DNA of 43,266 nt, from positions 1 to 43,266 of the IMG/VR virus record IMGVR_UViG_3300028392_000113. One strand, written 5' to 3'. This document shows positions 1 through 7,730 of the stretch, piece after piece. Origin of the DNA: a virus. How positions within the stretch are numbered: the stretch's first letter is position 1; each line of letters begins with the position of its first letter. The notes under the pieces are model-generated. The model searched no databases. It was not told where the DNA came from and saw only the letters and a list, made by a program, of their open reading frames with translations. Both the position numbers and the translations under genes were made by a program.

Positions 1-65
1 AAAGTAGCAAGAGACGCTAACTTCCCAGTATCAATACCCGTATTTTCTACTTCAAAAATAAGCAT
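1..65 (-). CDS. Partial gene, 5' end only, unknown function
   Basis: An ATG at 63-65 opens a frame that stays open to the window edge, giving about 21 residues beginning MLIFEVENTG. Its ATG overlaps the TAA stop of the upstream gene as TAATG, which is typical of translational coupling in this genome. The rest lies outside the window, so no function can be given. It is annotated because of the overlap and the open frame. Confidence 0.55.
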   Translation of the reverse strand, partial: MLIFEVENTGIDTGKLASLAT

Positions 66-1027
66 TACTTACGTTTGGCGCGACCAAGTTCAGCATCGCC
101 GCCTTGAGGTTCTGGCATTTCTTCAGGAGCTGGCATTTCTTCGGGCTCAGCAACATCAACTGCTTGATCTTGAGTCATATCTGCGTCAGGCTGGACTGTT
201 TCTCCTTCTTGCCCAGGAACTACGGCAGGTGTAGCCTCTTGACCAGTTAATACACTTAATGCTTGATACAGTTGACCTTTAGCATTTAATATGTTTTGAG
301 TTAATGATGATAGCGCAGCATTGGCATCATTACTAAACTGCGTCATACCCTCTAACCCCAACTGATTTTTGATCTGATCCATCAACGCTGGTAAATCTTT
401 GTACTGCATAGAAGTCACATCTTCTAGCATCTTTTGTACTTCGTCAATCATATCTTGTGCTGCTAGTACTACCTGTGCTTGTTGTACTTCGCTTTCACGT
501 AATACACGATAAAGATTGCGTCTTAAGTGGGCATCTTCAGTTTGCAGAGCAGCATTGGCTACCATCTGCGAATCTTGGGCATTAAGTGCTTGACCTTGAT
601 TAGCTTTCTGCATTGCCATTTTTAACTGAGGATCACTTATGTTATTGATTTGAGCATCACGTTTGGCTTTGGCTGCTGCTTGTCCGGCAACCACTGTGGG
701 GTTTGGCATCACCATATTCTGTTGTTGATTCTGCTGATTTTGATTAGCTCCGGCAGTTGCGCCTACAGGCACAGTGGAGGTCTCCTTGATCTTAGCAGAT
801 AAAACTTTCTCCATCATCATTAGTTTAAGATAGGCCGGATTGCGCTCGCTGTGATGGAAAGCGGATGTCTGGCGATGTTCGACTATAAGTCCACGCACTT
901 TATTCAACATGTAGCGTGCCTGATGACTAGACATTATGTCTACATTTATACTATCATCAAAATAACTTTCAAATACCTTAGCGGCTTGTTTTGATGGGTT
1001 GGCGGATGCCAGTTCGAACAATTTCAT
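65..1027 (-). CDS. Probable phage structural protein, Gln/Ala-rich
   Basis: A 320-residue protein beginning MKLFELASANPSK. The first ~80 residues look globular (ARYMLNKVRGLIVEHRQ). They are followed by a Gln/Asn-rich linker around residues 95-110, a long helical Ala/Gln region, and an acidic Pro/Glu tail with two EEMPAPEEMPEP-like repeats before a basic RAKRK end. Low-complexity ends and long helices suggest a virion or scaffold-type protein, as seen in other T4-like phages, but no named family is recognised. An AGGAC ribosome site precedes the ATG. The start lies inside the 3' end of the upstream gene (50 bp overlap). Confidence 0.6.
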   Translation of the reverse strand: MKLFELASANPSKQAAKVFESYFDDSINVDIMSSHQARYMLNKVRGLIVEHRQTSAFHHSERNPAYLKLMMMEKVLSAKIKETSTVPVGATAGANQNQQNQQQNMVMPNPTVVAGQAAAKAKRDAQINNISDPQLKMAMQKANQGQALNAQDSQMVANAALQTEDAHLRRNLYRVLRESEVQQAQVVLAAQDMIDEVQKMLEDVTSMQYKDLPALMDQIKNQLGLEGMTQFSNDANAALSSLTQNILNAKGQLYQALSVLTGQEATPAVVPGQEGETVQPDADMTQDQAVDVAEPEEMPAPEEMPEPQGGDAELGRAKRK

Positions 1028-1475
1028 TGTTAAGTCCTCGTTGTTGCCAGTATTTAGCCCAATTTATACATTTATCTAATTGAGTTTCTAACTGTTTTTT
1101 ATGAATAATTTTCGTTTCTAATTTTGTTTCAACTATCTCTTGAAATTTAGCATCGTTGCTACGGTCAGCTAAATTAGCGCGAGTTTTGATGTCAGCTATC
1201 AATGATACCAATTTGGCATCCATCGATAATATATCTCGAGCTAGTCTATAATTTTTATATTTATCAGCAATACACCAACTCAGTGCCGTTTTGGTACTGC
1301 TAAAAGTACCCACTTCTAAATCTTGCTGTAACACTATACAACTAGTCTTATCTTTGATGATCTTATATCTATTGAAAACTAGGTAATCACCAGCCTTGTT
1401 CTTCCAGATAATGTCGCCCAACACACTATCTAATTCTAGCTTAAATAACTTTTCTATTTCTTTCGTATCTTTCAT
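978..1475 (-). CDS. Conserved phage protein, unknown function
   Basis: A 165-residue protein beginning MKDTKEIEKL. Residues 20-70 look beta-rich (VLGDIIWKNKAGDYLVFNRY). The C-terminal half is helical and charged and ends QPIKTSR. No catalytic motif or membrane segment is visible. Its ATG overlaps the stop of the upstream coiled-coil membrane protein by 4 bp (ATGA), and its 3' end overlaps the next gene by 50 bp, so it belongs to a tightly packed operon. It looks like one of the small conserved genes of T4-like phages, but I cannot assign a role. Confidence 0.6.
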   Translation of the reverse strand: MKDTKEIEKLFKLELDSVLGDIIWKNKAGDYLVFNRYKIIKDKTSCIVLQQDLEVGTFSSTKTALSWCIADKYKNYRLARDILSMDAKLVSLIADIKTRANLADRSNDAKFQEIVETKLETKIIHKKQLETQLDKCINWAKYWQQRGLNNEIVRTGIRQPIKTSR

Positions 1476-1735
1476 TTCAATACGTAGTTCATGAGCAGAT
1501 ACCCTATGGTACTAATTAAGAATCCTACTAGTCCTGTGCCCCAGGTAAGTATCTGGTCATTATGCTTTTCCGACATCTTTTCCAAAAGACCGTGAACTTT
1601 ATTAATAGTGTCGTGTAGTTCAGCCATCTTATTGTCAACGTTAAGCAATCTACTGTCTAACGCATTATAACGCTCCGCACACAATTCAACGTGCGCCTCT
1701 AAGCTCTTTTTCTCGATATCTGTAGCCTCGACCAT
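1472..1735 (-). CDS. Small coiled-coil protein with C-terminal membrane anchor
   Basis: An 87-residue protein when started at the ATG at 1735 (MVEATDIEKK), which sits 5 nt after a GGAG ribosome site. An upstream in-frame TTG at 1747 lies inside that site and is less likely. Residues 5-60 form a charged, heptad-like helix (LDSRLLNVDNKMAELHDTI). Residues 62-85 are one hydrophobic transmembrane stretch (LVGFLISTIGYLLMNYVL). The layout of a coiled coil followed by one C-terminal TM segment resembles haemolysin XhlA-type or other phage lysis-accessory proteins. That comparison is by architecture only. A late-type promoter box lies just upstream at 1755-1762. Confidence 0.6.
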   Translation of the reverse strand: MVEATDIEKKSLEAHVELCAERYNALDSRLLNVDNKMAELHDTINKVHGLLEKMSEKHNDQILTWGTGLVGFLISTIGYLLMNYVLK

Positions 1736-1754
1736 GCTAATCTCCAATTTAATA

Positions 1755-1762
1755 TATTTATG
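1755..1762 (-). promoter_or_regulatory. T4-type late promoter box
   Basis: Minus-strand CATAAATA, one base from the T4 late consensus TATAAATA. It lies about 20 bp upstream of the coiled-coil membrane protein start and overlaps the 3' end of the preceding gene. Confidence 0.45.
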
Positions 1763-2171
1763 TTAAATAGTCAAACCATATGTTTTGATCTTCGCCATCT
1801 GTTATTAACACGGGTAAAAGGTCATACGTATTCTCCAAACCTAATAACATGGGAATGCCTTCGGCATCCAATAATAGCATCTCAACTGGATGTTCCGGTG
1901 TGCCAAACACCCCGGGGGTATCAACTTCAAATTCAAAACTCCAGATTTCATGATGTTTTTTAGGGACTTCTATTTCAAAAATCTGAGTCCGCATACTAAG
2001 CAATTGGGTTAAAGTTTCCCAATTCCTCTGCTGATTTCTAGCTTGATTCCACGTAATCTCATCAACAATATTCTTACCTGAACGATCACGAAATGGGATA
2101 CGTGACGATTTGAAATGTCCTGTGACTCCAGTTGCGGTGATATCAAACAAGGTTTTACAGAAAAATCTCAA
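1758..2171 (-). CDS. Conserved T4-like phage protein, unknown function
   Basis: A 137-residue protein beginning (M)RFFCKTLFDITATGVTG and containing RNQQRNWETLTQLLSMRTQ, an acidic middle and a C-terminus ending WFDYLT. It looks like a compact soluble protein of the kind conserved across marine T4-like phages, but the family has no function I can name. The start is a TTG directly following the TGA of the upstream gene (TGATTG). No ATG exists near the N-terminus, so translation probably depends on coupling. No clear ribosome site is seen. Confidence 0.6.
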   Translation of the reverse strand: MRFFCKTLFDITATGVTGHFKSSRIPFRDRSGKNIVDEITWNQARNQQRNWETLTQLLSMRTQIFEIEVPKKHHEIWSFEFEVDTPGVFGTPEHPVEMLLLDAEGIPMLLGLENTYDLLPVLITDGEDQNIWFDYLT

Positions 2172-2420
2172 TCAATTTTTACTCAGATGGTATATAATTT
2201 TAGCTTGTTCTAAAATGCTATGCAGAGCAGGATTTGTTTTGGCTTCTCGCCTAATCTCACCCCACATTTTATCTTCCTGCAATTGATCTTGTATACTTTT
2301 AACTTTATCGCTTTCGCTGTATAATTGTCTCATAGCACTACCAGATTCTCTCACATAGATAGTTTCACCACCATCTGGACTCTCGTATATTATTGCTTCA
2401 GTAATTTTATTAGTTATCAT
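2172..2420 (-). CDS. Small conserved phage protein
   Basis: An 82-residue protein beginning MITNKITEAIIYESPDGGETIYVRE, a probable beta hairpin, followed by a helical C-terminal half (WGEIRREAKTNPALHSILEQ). No motif gives a function. It starts with ATG. A late-type box (GTTAAATA) lies 9-16 bp upstream, making this the first gene of a short late unit with the two genes that follow it. The stop touches the TTG start of the next gene. Confidence 0.55.
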   Translation of the reverse strand: MITNKITEAIIYESPDGGETIYVRESGSAMRQLYSESDKVKSIQDQLQEDKMWGEIRREAKTNPALHSILEQAKIIYHLSKN

Positions 2421-2428
2421 TATCTATG

Positions 2429-2436
2429 TATTTAAC
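2429..2436 (-). promoter_or_regulatory. Late-type promoter box
   Basis: Minus-strand GTTAAATA, a degenerate match to the T4 late box, between the terminator of the upstream gene and the ATG at 2420. The position is sensible; the match is modest. Confidence 0.35.
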
Positions 2437-2469
2437 TACGAAAAGTCAACACAAGATATTATAGTCAAC

Positions 2470-2492
2470 AAAAAAGCGCCTTGCAGCGCTTT
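2470..2492 (-). terminator. Rho-independent terminator
   Basis: On the minus strand AAAGCGC and GCGCTTT form a 7-bp stem with a 6-nt loop, followed by a run of T. It sits 25 bp after the stop of the 2518-2967 gene and should end its transcript. Confidence 0.8.
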
Positions 2493-2517
2493 AATGTGTA
2501 ACATACTTCTAGATATA

Positions 2518-2967
2518 TTAAGAAGCAGAGGTAGCTGTTGATGCCAAACGGAAACCAACGTTTGTTACTGTAGCTGCTGCTACGTTGCAATATGTGTTAG
2601 CAGTACTGTTGTAAATATTACCTAAACCTTGAATAGCGGCTTGCAATGTTGCTGCTGTGTAAGCGCCAGTGGGGTATACCGCAACACTCATGTCAACTGT
2701 GTTATTTGTATTGTCTACTTGGTAAATTGCCACAGTAGCAGTTTGCTGAATCTGTTGTAAGATTTGCTGAACTGCGCCGTTAACGCCAGCTTGATTAAAA
2801 GCTGAATTACCTAAACCGATACCAAAAAAGTCTAACTTAGGACCTTGAAGGTTAACTGGTGTACCTGCTGGACTATATGCTGTATTTGCTGATAACTGTG
2901 GGCCGTTAAGCGTGTCAGTTGCGAATACTGGTTGTGAACCACCGTTTACTAATGGAATTGATGCCAT
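2518..2967 (-). CDS. Probable virion structural protein
   Basis: A 149-residue protein beginning MASIPLVNGGSQPVFATDT. It is rich in Ala, Thr, Asn and Gln with few charged residues, typical of beta-rich virion surface or decoration proteins. The middle has a helical stretch (VNGAVQQILQQIQQTATVAI); the rest looks like beta strands and turns. It is a single-gene transcription unit: late-type box at 3009-3016, a GAACC/GGTTC hairpin in the leader, a strong AAGGAG ribosome site, and a terminator after the stop. This isolation suggests high late expression. No named family is recognised. Confidence 0.65.
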   Translation of the reverse strand: MASIPLVNGGSQPVFATDTLNGPQLSANTAYSPAGTPVNLQGPKLDFFGIGLGNSAFNQAGVNGAVQQILQQIQQTATVAIYQVDNTNNTVDMSVAVYPTGAYTAATLQAAIQGLGNIYNSTANTYCNVAAATVTNVGFRLASTATSAS

Positions 2968-2988
2968 GTTATTTCTCCTTAAATGTAT

Positions 2989-3002
2989 GAACCTTTCGGT
3001 TC
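2989..3002 (-). other. Small leader hairpin with GAAA tetraloop
   Basis: The minus-strand leader contains GAACC, GAAA, GGTTC: a 5-bp stem closed by a GNRA-type tetraloop, between the late-type box and the AAGGAG ribosome site. It may stabilise the message. No T-run follows, so a terminator is unlikely. Confidence 0.5.
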
Positions 3003-3008
3003 TGCATT

Positions 3009-3016
3009 TATTTAGC
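3009..3016 (-). promoter_or_regulatory. Late-type promoter box
   Basis: Minus-strand GCTAAATA, resembling the T4 late box, about 40 bp upstream of the ATG at 2967. Confidence 0.4.
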
Positions 3017-3045
3017 TTGCGGGAGGAAAATCACAGGCTTGGATT

Positions 3046-4995
3046 TTATCGTGTCCGTTGCTGATTGGCACGGCTAAAATCGAATCTATTGACAAATTTA
3101 ACAGTTCCACCAGGTATGGCAACTACCCAACCCTCTTGCCCAGGATGTTGCTGATCTAATTGACGTAAAAGATCAGTTTTAATATCATGCAACAGTACAA
3201 AAGCAGCAAACGCAGCACTTATACCATCTGCGTTACTACTAGGGCTTTGTAGATATTCTGTGATATTTTTAAATTTGGGAGCTGTTACTTTGGTTTTCAA
3301 CCAATTGACAAATCCAGGAAGTAATTGATTGGCGTTAAATTCCGAAATAGTGTCATCTTTAACTAAACTGTTTATATAGTCAATGCAAAGTTTAGGAAGA
3401 TCTGTAATTTTCAATGCTCTAAGTTCAGCTGGATTAAACAACGTGTTAATATCTTTGCCATGACTGGCTACTAGAGATTTAAGCTGTTTAACTTTAGGAC
3501 TACCCATCTTTGTATCTGCGCCAGTAGGCTGTACATTCGCTGTAGGGCGTATGGGTTCTATCAATAATAGGCCAGGTACGGGATTCAGCTTAACTTTACC
3601 CAGTGCTTGTTTAGCCGCGCCAGGCTCTGAATACTGTGTATGTATAGCTATACCAACTTCGCTGTTTCCAATCTGCTGCCCTAAAGGACTTGCTGCTGGT
3701 ATAGCATATTCTATAGTATTAGGTTTGAAAATATAAGCACCTGATTTTTCAGGAGGGGTGCTAGTATACAACAAATCTCCCTGTATGAAACCTTTAAAAT
3801 TAGCGGGAGTTGCTGCTTCTAGCATGGGCCATAATTGTCTGTATATAGGATATAAATTCTCTACTCTATTAGCTTTATTGCCTTTAGCGGCTGCCTCAGC
3901 ATCGCGCTTAGCCAATTGACTTTTAATTTGCCCTGGGCTTTTAAATAATCCATCATAGCCCACTGCAGTAAATCCTGCCGTATCAGTTAGTATAAAAGTG
4001 CCGTCTGGCTGGCGACCAAATATTACAGCAGGCGATCCATCCCACTTTACACTTACACTAGACATTGTATTATCTTTCAGATGATCAATTACTGTCAGAG
4101 CATCTTTGATACCCGCTGTGCCACGTCTAAATACCAAATCTTCAATATGCTCAATACCTTTAGCCTGACCACCTTGTACTTGTGGCTCTTCATCTTCGAC
4201 TAATTTACGCATGCCCTGATTAACAATACGATCACGTAATCTCGCTAAAAAGTTAATGTCACTTTCGCCGCGCGATTCATTAAAAGGTATATTATTTTTA
4301 GCAAAATAATCTCTAGCATCTTTTAATTTTTCATTTTTCTTAGGATCACCTTGTAACGCTTGTAACATAGTTTCTACACTATATAGCGCATCGCGATCTG
4401 CTTTGTTGTTCAGCATTAGTTTTGCTATCTCATCTGGATCACGCGATCTAACTTGATTTGTGGCACGATCAACTAATCCCTTACGGGTAACAATCTTATA
4501 TCCCGACGCTTTAGCTATGCTATTAAGCATTATGTGTCTGTCAACTGCTGAATATTCACTGTTAGTAGGAGATGAGATAAAAAACTGCCCTATCTCGAGG
4601 TCATCCATGAACATAAAATCAGTCTGTACATACCCGTTTTTAGGATTGCCTGCTATAGGTGTTTTAAAATGAATCTGATCGGCACCTTTTTTGATATACT
4701 CTTGTGGCTTTAACCCATGACTAGTACACCATTGTGTTAGTTCTGCTATCAGCTGTTCGGGGGAAATTTCTTTAGAGTCTACCTGTAAGTCTAGATCCCC
4801 TGAACTAGGCTTCTTACCAGTTGAACCTAGCCATCTTCCGGGATATCCTGTTTTGTCATTATCTCCTTTGAGATCCAGATCTGTTAACTGCTCAAGCCAA
4901 TGTACTGTGGAAGGAATATCACTTTGATTGATACGCTGCGTGAGACTTTGTCCTTCAGAATTTTTAAATACGTTCCCACCTTCTTTAAGTATCAT
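3046..4995 (-). CDS. Large protein with pol-beta-type and ligase-type nucleotidyltransferase signatures
   Basis: A 649-residue protein. Residues 57-70 read GSTGKKPSSGDLDL, the GS plus DxD signature of pol-beta-fold nucleotidyltransferases, with a possible third carboxylate at D126 (QTDFMFM). Residues 317-320 read KWDG, the KxDG adenylylation motif of the ATP ligase and capping-enzyme fold. Downstream stretches fit later motifs: GFIQGDLLY (402-410) and YIFKPNTIEYAI (421-432). If both domains are active, it could add nucleotides and join or cap ends; alternatively one half may have lost activity. The ATG overlaps the upstream stop by 4 bp. Only the motifs are visible; the reaction is inference. 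It sits among virion-type genes rather than replication genes. Confidence 0.6.
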   Translation of the reverse strand: MILKEGGNVFKNSEGQSLTQRINQSDIPSTVHWLEQLTDLDLKGDNDKTGYPGRWLGSTGKKPSSGDLDLQVDSKEISPEQLIAELTQWCTSHGLKPQEYIKKGADQIHFKTPIAGNPKNGYVQTDFMFMDDLEIGQFFISSPTNSEYSAVDRHIMLNSIAKASGYKIVTRKGLVDRATNQVRSRDPDEIAKLMLNNKADRDALYSVETMLQALQGDPKKNEKLKDARDYFAKNNIPFNESRGESDINFLARLRDRIVNQGMRKLVEDEEPQVQGGQAKGIEHIEDLVFRRGTAGIKDALTVIDHLKDNTMSSVSVKWDGSPAVIFGRQPDGTFILTDTAGFTAVGYDGLFKSPGQIKSQLAKRDAEAAAKGNKANRVENLYPIYRQLWPMLEAATPANFKGFIQGDLLYTSTPPEKSGAYIFKPNTIEYAIPAASPLGQQIGNSEVGIAIHTQYSEPGAAKQALGKVKLNPVPGLLLIEPIRPTANVQPTGADTKMGSPKVKQLKSLVASHGKDINTLFNPAELRALKITDLPKLCIDYINSLVKDDTISEFNANQLLPGFVNWLKTKVTAPKFKNITEYLQSPSSNADGISAAFAAFVLLHDIKTDLLRQLDQQHPGQEGWVVAIPGGTVKFVNRFDFSRANQQRTR

Positions 4996-5375
4996 GACAT
5001 CAATCCAAGTGATTTCAACCAGGTATCTACAGCAACGGACCCAGTAGTCTTTACTGTGACTCGCTCGCCTTTTAATAACATTTGTTGTTTTATCTTTGCC
5101 AACTCATTCGCACCGACAGTTCTTTTGTTAGCAGAAGCTCTGCTACCGGCAGCAGAATTGCCAGTTTTGTCTGCAATATACTGAGCGGCCGCCACAGCCA
5201 CTTTGAAGTATTCATTCACCGTAGCATTTAATGTCTGCGGATTCTGTTGACTAGCTTCAACCTTTGTTAGTAATTGTGCTAATGGTTTACTAGCGATCGG
5301 ATCAGTTAGCACTTTATCGAAACTAGGTATTTTACTTTTAGCAAAAGCCACTAATTTATTACTTATTTCTGACAT
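4992..5375 (-). CDS. Small phage protein, unknown function
   Basis: A 127-residue protein beginning MSEISNKLVAFAKSKIPSF. It is mainly helical, Ala-rich and slightly basic, with a conserved-looking end DTWLKSLGLMS. There is no metal site or membrane segment. It overlaps the gene before it by 13 bp and the large nucleotidyltransferase-like gene after it by 4 bp, so the three are probably translated together. It could be a partner of the large protein, but there is no direct evidence. Confidence 0.55.
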   Translation of the reverse strand: MSEISNKLVAFAKSKIPSFDKVLTDPIASKPLAQLLTKVEASQQNPQTLNATVNEYFKVAVAAAQYIADKTGNSAAGSRASANKRTVGANELAKIKQQMLLKGERVTVKTTGSVAVDTWLKSLGLMS

Positions 5376-6118
5376 GTTGTATGCCCTTTACTAAATTGTT
5401 TGAATGCCTGAATCAATCTAGTTTCTATTAAATCAAAATAGTGATCTTCTAAAATACCATCCCGTCTAGCAAGGTTCAAAGTACCGCGTTCATCTGGGGT
5501 AATTAGTTGTCCGGCAGCTTGTTTGGCTTTTATCGCATCCACTGCTGCCCTTCTTTGATTATCTTTCTGTGCTATAGCAGTATTGGCAGCTTGAGTTTGT
5601 TTTATTTGAGCAAGAGCACTGGCGCCTTGTTGCTGTTTTCTTTCAGCATCGGAAGGTAATGTGCCCAAATCCACACTTTGAGCAGTGACTTTCGGAGAGG
5701 AGTTTGCATTGGTTACGGTGCTAGCGACCGGCAAACGTCTTCTTCCTTGATATGGAGCTCTAGATTTCTTAGATGCTTGAGAAATAAATTCTTGAGACAA
5801 TTTCTGCACTTCGGCTGTATCTATATTTTTTAAATAATATTGTAGCGGCGCTAACATAGATTGGTTCGCTGCTTGTGCGATATTGATAGGAGAGGTCGGT
5901 TGTCCCGCGGTGACATTATATCCCTTCTTGGCCAATTTTGCTGCTGCTTTGGCGGCGATGGCATTATTTTGTTTTGCTCTAGCCATGGCAAGTTGCGTCG
6001 GAGAGCCTAATCCTAACCCAATCTTCAAATTAGTTCCCATTGAAGAGATACTGTCTTTGACACCAGACAACAGACCTTCCTCGACTTTTATTTTTTTAGT
6101 TAGCTCATGTATTTGCAT
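5363..6118 (-). CDS. Phage structural or internal protein, unknown
   Basis: A 251-residue protein beginning MQIHELTKKIKVEEGLLSG. The body is rich in Ala, Gln and Lys with low-complexity helices (AIAAKAAAKLAKKGY) and a basic patch GRRRL near residue 125. The N-terminus (MxxHEL, then KVEEG) resembles the leader of several other proteins in this window that start MRAxEF and reach an E-G pair, which could be a prohead-protease site. That is inference. It overlaps both neighbours by about 14 bp. Confidence 0.55.
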   Translation of the reverse strand: MQIHELTKKIKVEEGLLSGVKDSISSMGTNLKIGLGLGSPTQLAMARAKQNNAIAAKAAAKLAKKGYNVTAGQPTSPINIAQAANQSMLAPLQYYLKNIDTAEVQKLSQEFISQASKKSRAPYQGRRRLPVASTVTNANSSPKVTAQSVDLGTLPSDAERKQQQGASALAQIKQTQAANTAIAQKDNQRRAAVDAIKAKQAAGQLITPDERGTLNLARRDGILEDHYFDLIETRLIQAFKQFSKGHTTCQK

Positions 6119-6353
6119 CAGTTTTCCTTACCGTGCGAGTAAACTTTCCCGGATCTCTTAGTTTAATAGCATTTAACAATTTGCGTGTAAGATTCTCAGC
6201 ATGCTCGGGAGCGTAGGCCGTATCAATCTCTTCCAATAGTCTAATAGCACTTGAAATAACGTTCATAGCACGATTTTCGATAACATGTTTTTTGTCTCGT
6301 TCTATGTATAAACTTTCTAGTTCTTCTAAAATACTACGTGTCTTTTTTTGCAT
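6105..6353 (-). CDS. Small helical phage protein
   Basis: An 82-residue, all-helical, charged protein beginning MQKKTRSILEELESLY, with RAMNVISSAIRLLEEID in the middle. No functional motif is visible. It is the first gene of a new unit: a late-type box (AATAAATA, 6373-6380) lies about 20 bp upstream and a weak AAAGG ribosome site is present. It runs on into the following gene with a 14-bp overlap. Confidence 0.55.
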   Translation of the reverse strand: MQKKTRSILEELESLYIERDKKHVIENRAMNVISSAIRLLEEIDTAYAPEHAENLTRKLLNAIKLRDPGKFTRTVRKTDANT

Positions 6354-6372
6354 TGGGCAGGAACCTTTAAAG

Positions 6373-6380
6373 TATTTATT
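6373..6380 (-). promoter_or_regulatory. T4-type late promoter box
   Basis: Minus-strand AATAAATA followed by CTTT, close to the T4 late consensus. It lies between the helicase C-terminal gene and the small helical gene it should drive. Confidence 0.45.
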
Positions 6381-6404
6381 GAATAATGGCTTATAAATTT
6401 CAAA

Positions 6405-7730
6405 TCATCCCTGTTTTATTTGTCCCAATAGCTGTTTTAATTTATTACTCTGTACTTCAGCAGTGATCTTGCCCGACTCTTCTTGTGAATCATCTACTAC
6501 TTTGCTCTGAGTTTTAATACTGTTAAAAATATTAGGTTTATTATAAGCAGATACAGCACCAGCATCTTCTGGTAAATCAGTAATTCGCATGGTTTCGATG
6601 TTATATTCTAACTCAACTTTTTGCCCAGTACCGTTACTGGTACGTGTTTTCATACATTGTAACTGATATCTTCCTCGCTCTTTCATAGCGCGGCTAGTAA
6701 AGATGCCGAACACGTTATCAGCTGTGTTTATCTTACTGATTCCGCCAGATATATGACTATGATCGTATTCAATTTCTTCCACGCTGCTGCGATTTAACTG
6801 ACTAGCTGTAACCAATAATACATTAAGCTCTTTGGCTAAATTCCTCAATTCTTCACTGACATATTTGTCTTTGATAAACAAGTCATTTGGACTCACCTTA
6901 GTAGATACCGGCATCAATAAATCTAGATAATCCATCATCACAAAGTCAATCTTCATGCCTGTCTGTACTTGAACTTCTTTGATATAACTTCGCACATCAT
7001 TAATATTACTCTGTGCCGGCAATGCTTTCATACGATATTTGCCGGCTTTTTTACCAAACATCTTAACTTTTAATTCTGCGGTTTCCAGATCTTTTCTGAT
7101 GTCTTTTGTGGACATTCCGGATAGCATGGCATCAGTTCTTAATCCACATAATTCTTCACTAAGCTCTAAACTTATATAAACTCCGCTTAATCCTTGTTCT
7201 AGCCAGCTCAATGCTATATTCATCATCACGAGACTTTTACCCGAATTATGACTACATATACCATTAGTATAGTATCTATGATTATCATGATTAACCGAAA
7301 GATCATATACTTTAGTTTGTTTACTTTGCGGAAGAATATTGATTACAGTATCTACACCGTTTTCCGAAAGCAAAGTACTTCCAATCGGAATATCACGAGC
7401 ATAATGCCATTGCTGATCGGGAGATTGATATAAATGATCATGACTCGCAACAATCTTTTTACCTGAAGCAAACTCAAAGGTATATAAATCCTTTTTAACT
7501 TTTTCAATACAATCCAACACAGGAACCCAACCATCTGGACTAGATACAAGTATATTGTTTTCATGTACTTTTCCCATTAAGCTACCTATTGGTACCTGCT
7601 TAGGCTGTGTGAGATTGTACAATTTAACAACTTTTTCGGGCTTGCCTTTTGCGTATGTATCAATTTGAGCATAGGTATAAAACTGTTTTAAATAAGCAAG
7701 CTCAGTTGATAAATTTTCATAGTAGTTCAT
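6405..7730 (-). CDS. 41: Split intein C-fragment fused to C-terminal half of gp41 replicative helicase
   Basis: A 441-residue precursor. Residues 1-162 are an intein C-fragment: block B with H around VASHDHLYQS (94-103), block F at VYDLSVNHDNHRYYTNG, and the terminal block G ICSHN. Residue 163 is Ser, the +1 nucleophile, beginning SGKSLVMM, the second half of Walker A. The C-extein (279 residues) carries the DnaB/gp41 Walker B region FVMMDYLDLLM and the TASQLNRS sensor. Joined to the 183-residue N-extein at 8913-9461 it gives 462 residues; T4 gp41 has 475. Its ATG lies inside the 3' end of the endonuclease gene (14-bp overlap), so its translation is probably coupled to that gene. Without trans-splicing this half lacks a complete P-loop. 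Confidence 0.92.
   Translation of the reverse strand: MNYYENLSTELAYLKQFYTYAQIDTYAKGKPEKVVKLYNLTQPKQVPIGSLMGKVHENNILVSSPDGWVPVLDCIEKVKKDLYTFEFASGKKIVASHDHLYQSPDQQWHYARDIPIGSTLLSENGVDTVINILPQSKQTKVYDLSVNHDNHRYYTNGICSHNSGKSLVMMNIALSWLEQGLSGVYISLELSEELCGLRTDAMLSGMSTKDIRKDLETAELKVKMFGKKAGKYRMKALPAQSNINDVRSYIKEVQVQTGMKIDFVMMDYLDLLMPVSTKVSPNDLFIKDKYVSEELRNLAKELNVLLVTASQLNRSSVEEIEYDHSHISGGISKINTADNVFGIFTSRAMKERGRYQLQCMKTRTSNGTGQKVELEYNIETMRITDLPEDAGAVSAYNKPNIFNSIKTQSKVVDDSQEESGKITAEVQSNKLKQLLGQIKQG
7245..7730 (-). other. gp41 intein C-fragment (162 residues)
   Basis: The intein part of the precursor, ending in His-Asn before Ser+1. It is longer than the other three C-fragments: the first ~50 residues are an extra helical, Tyr-rich segment before the first clear intein strand. 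The block F/G end (NHRYYTNGICSHN) closely matches the UvsX C-fragment end (NHRYWGDGISSHN), so the two inteins are related. Confidence 0.88.

Noticed and set aside
3551-3736. Plus-strand open frames across the window as antisense genes
   Set aside because: They lie opposite well-supported minus-strand genes, have no ribosome sites and show no domain signal. Only 11720-12097 and 41939-42286 were kept.
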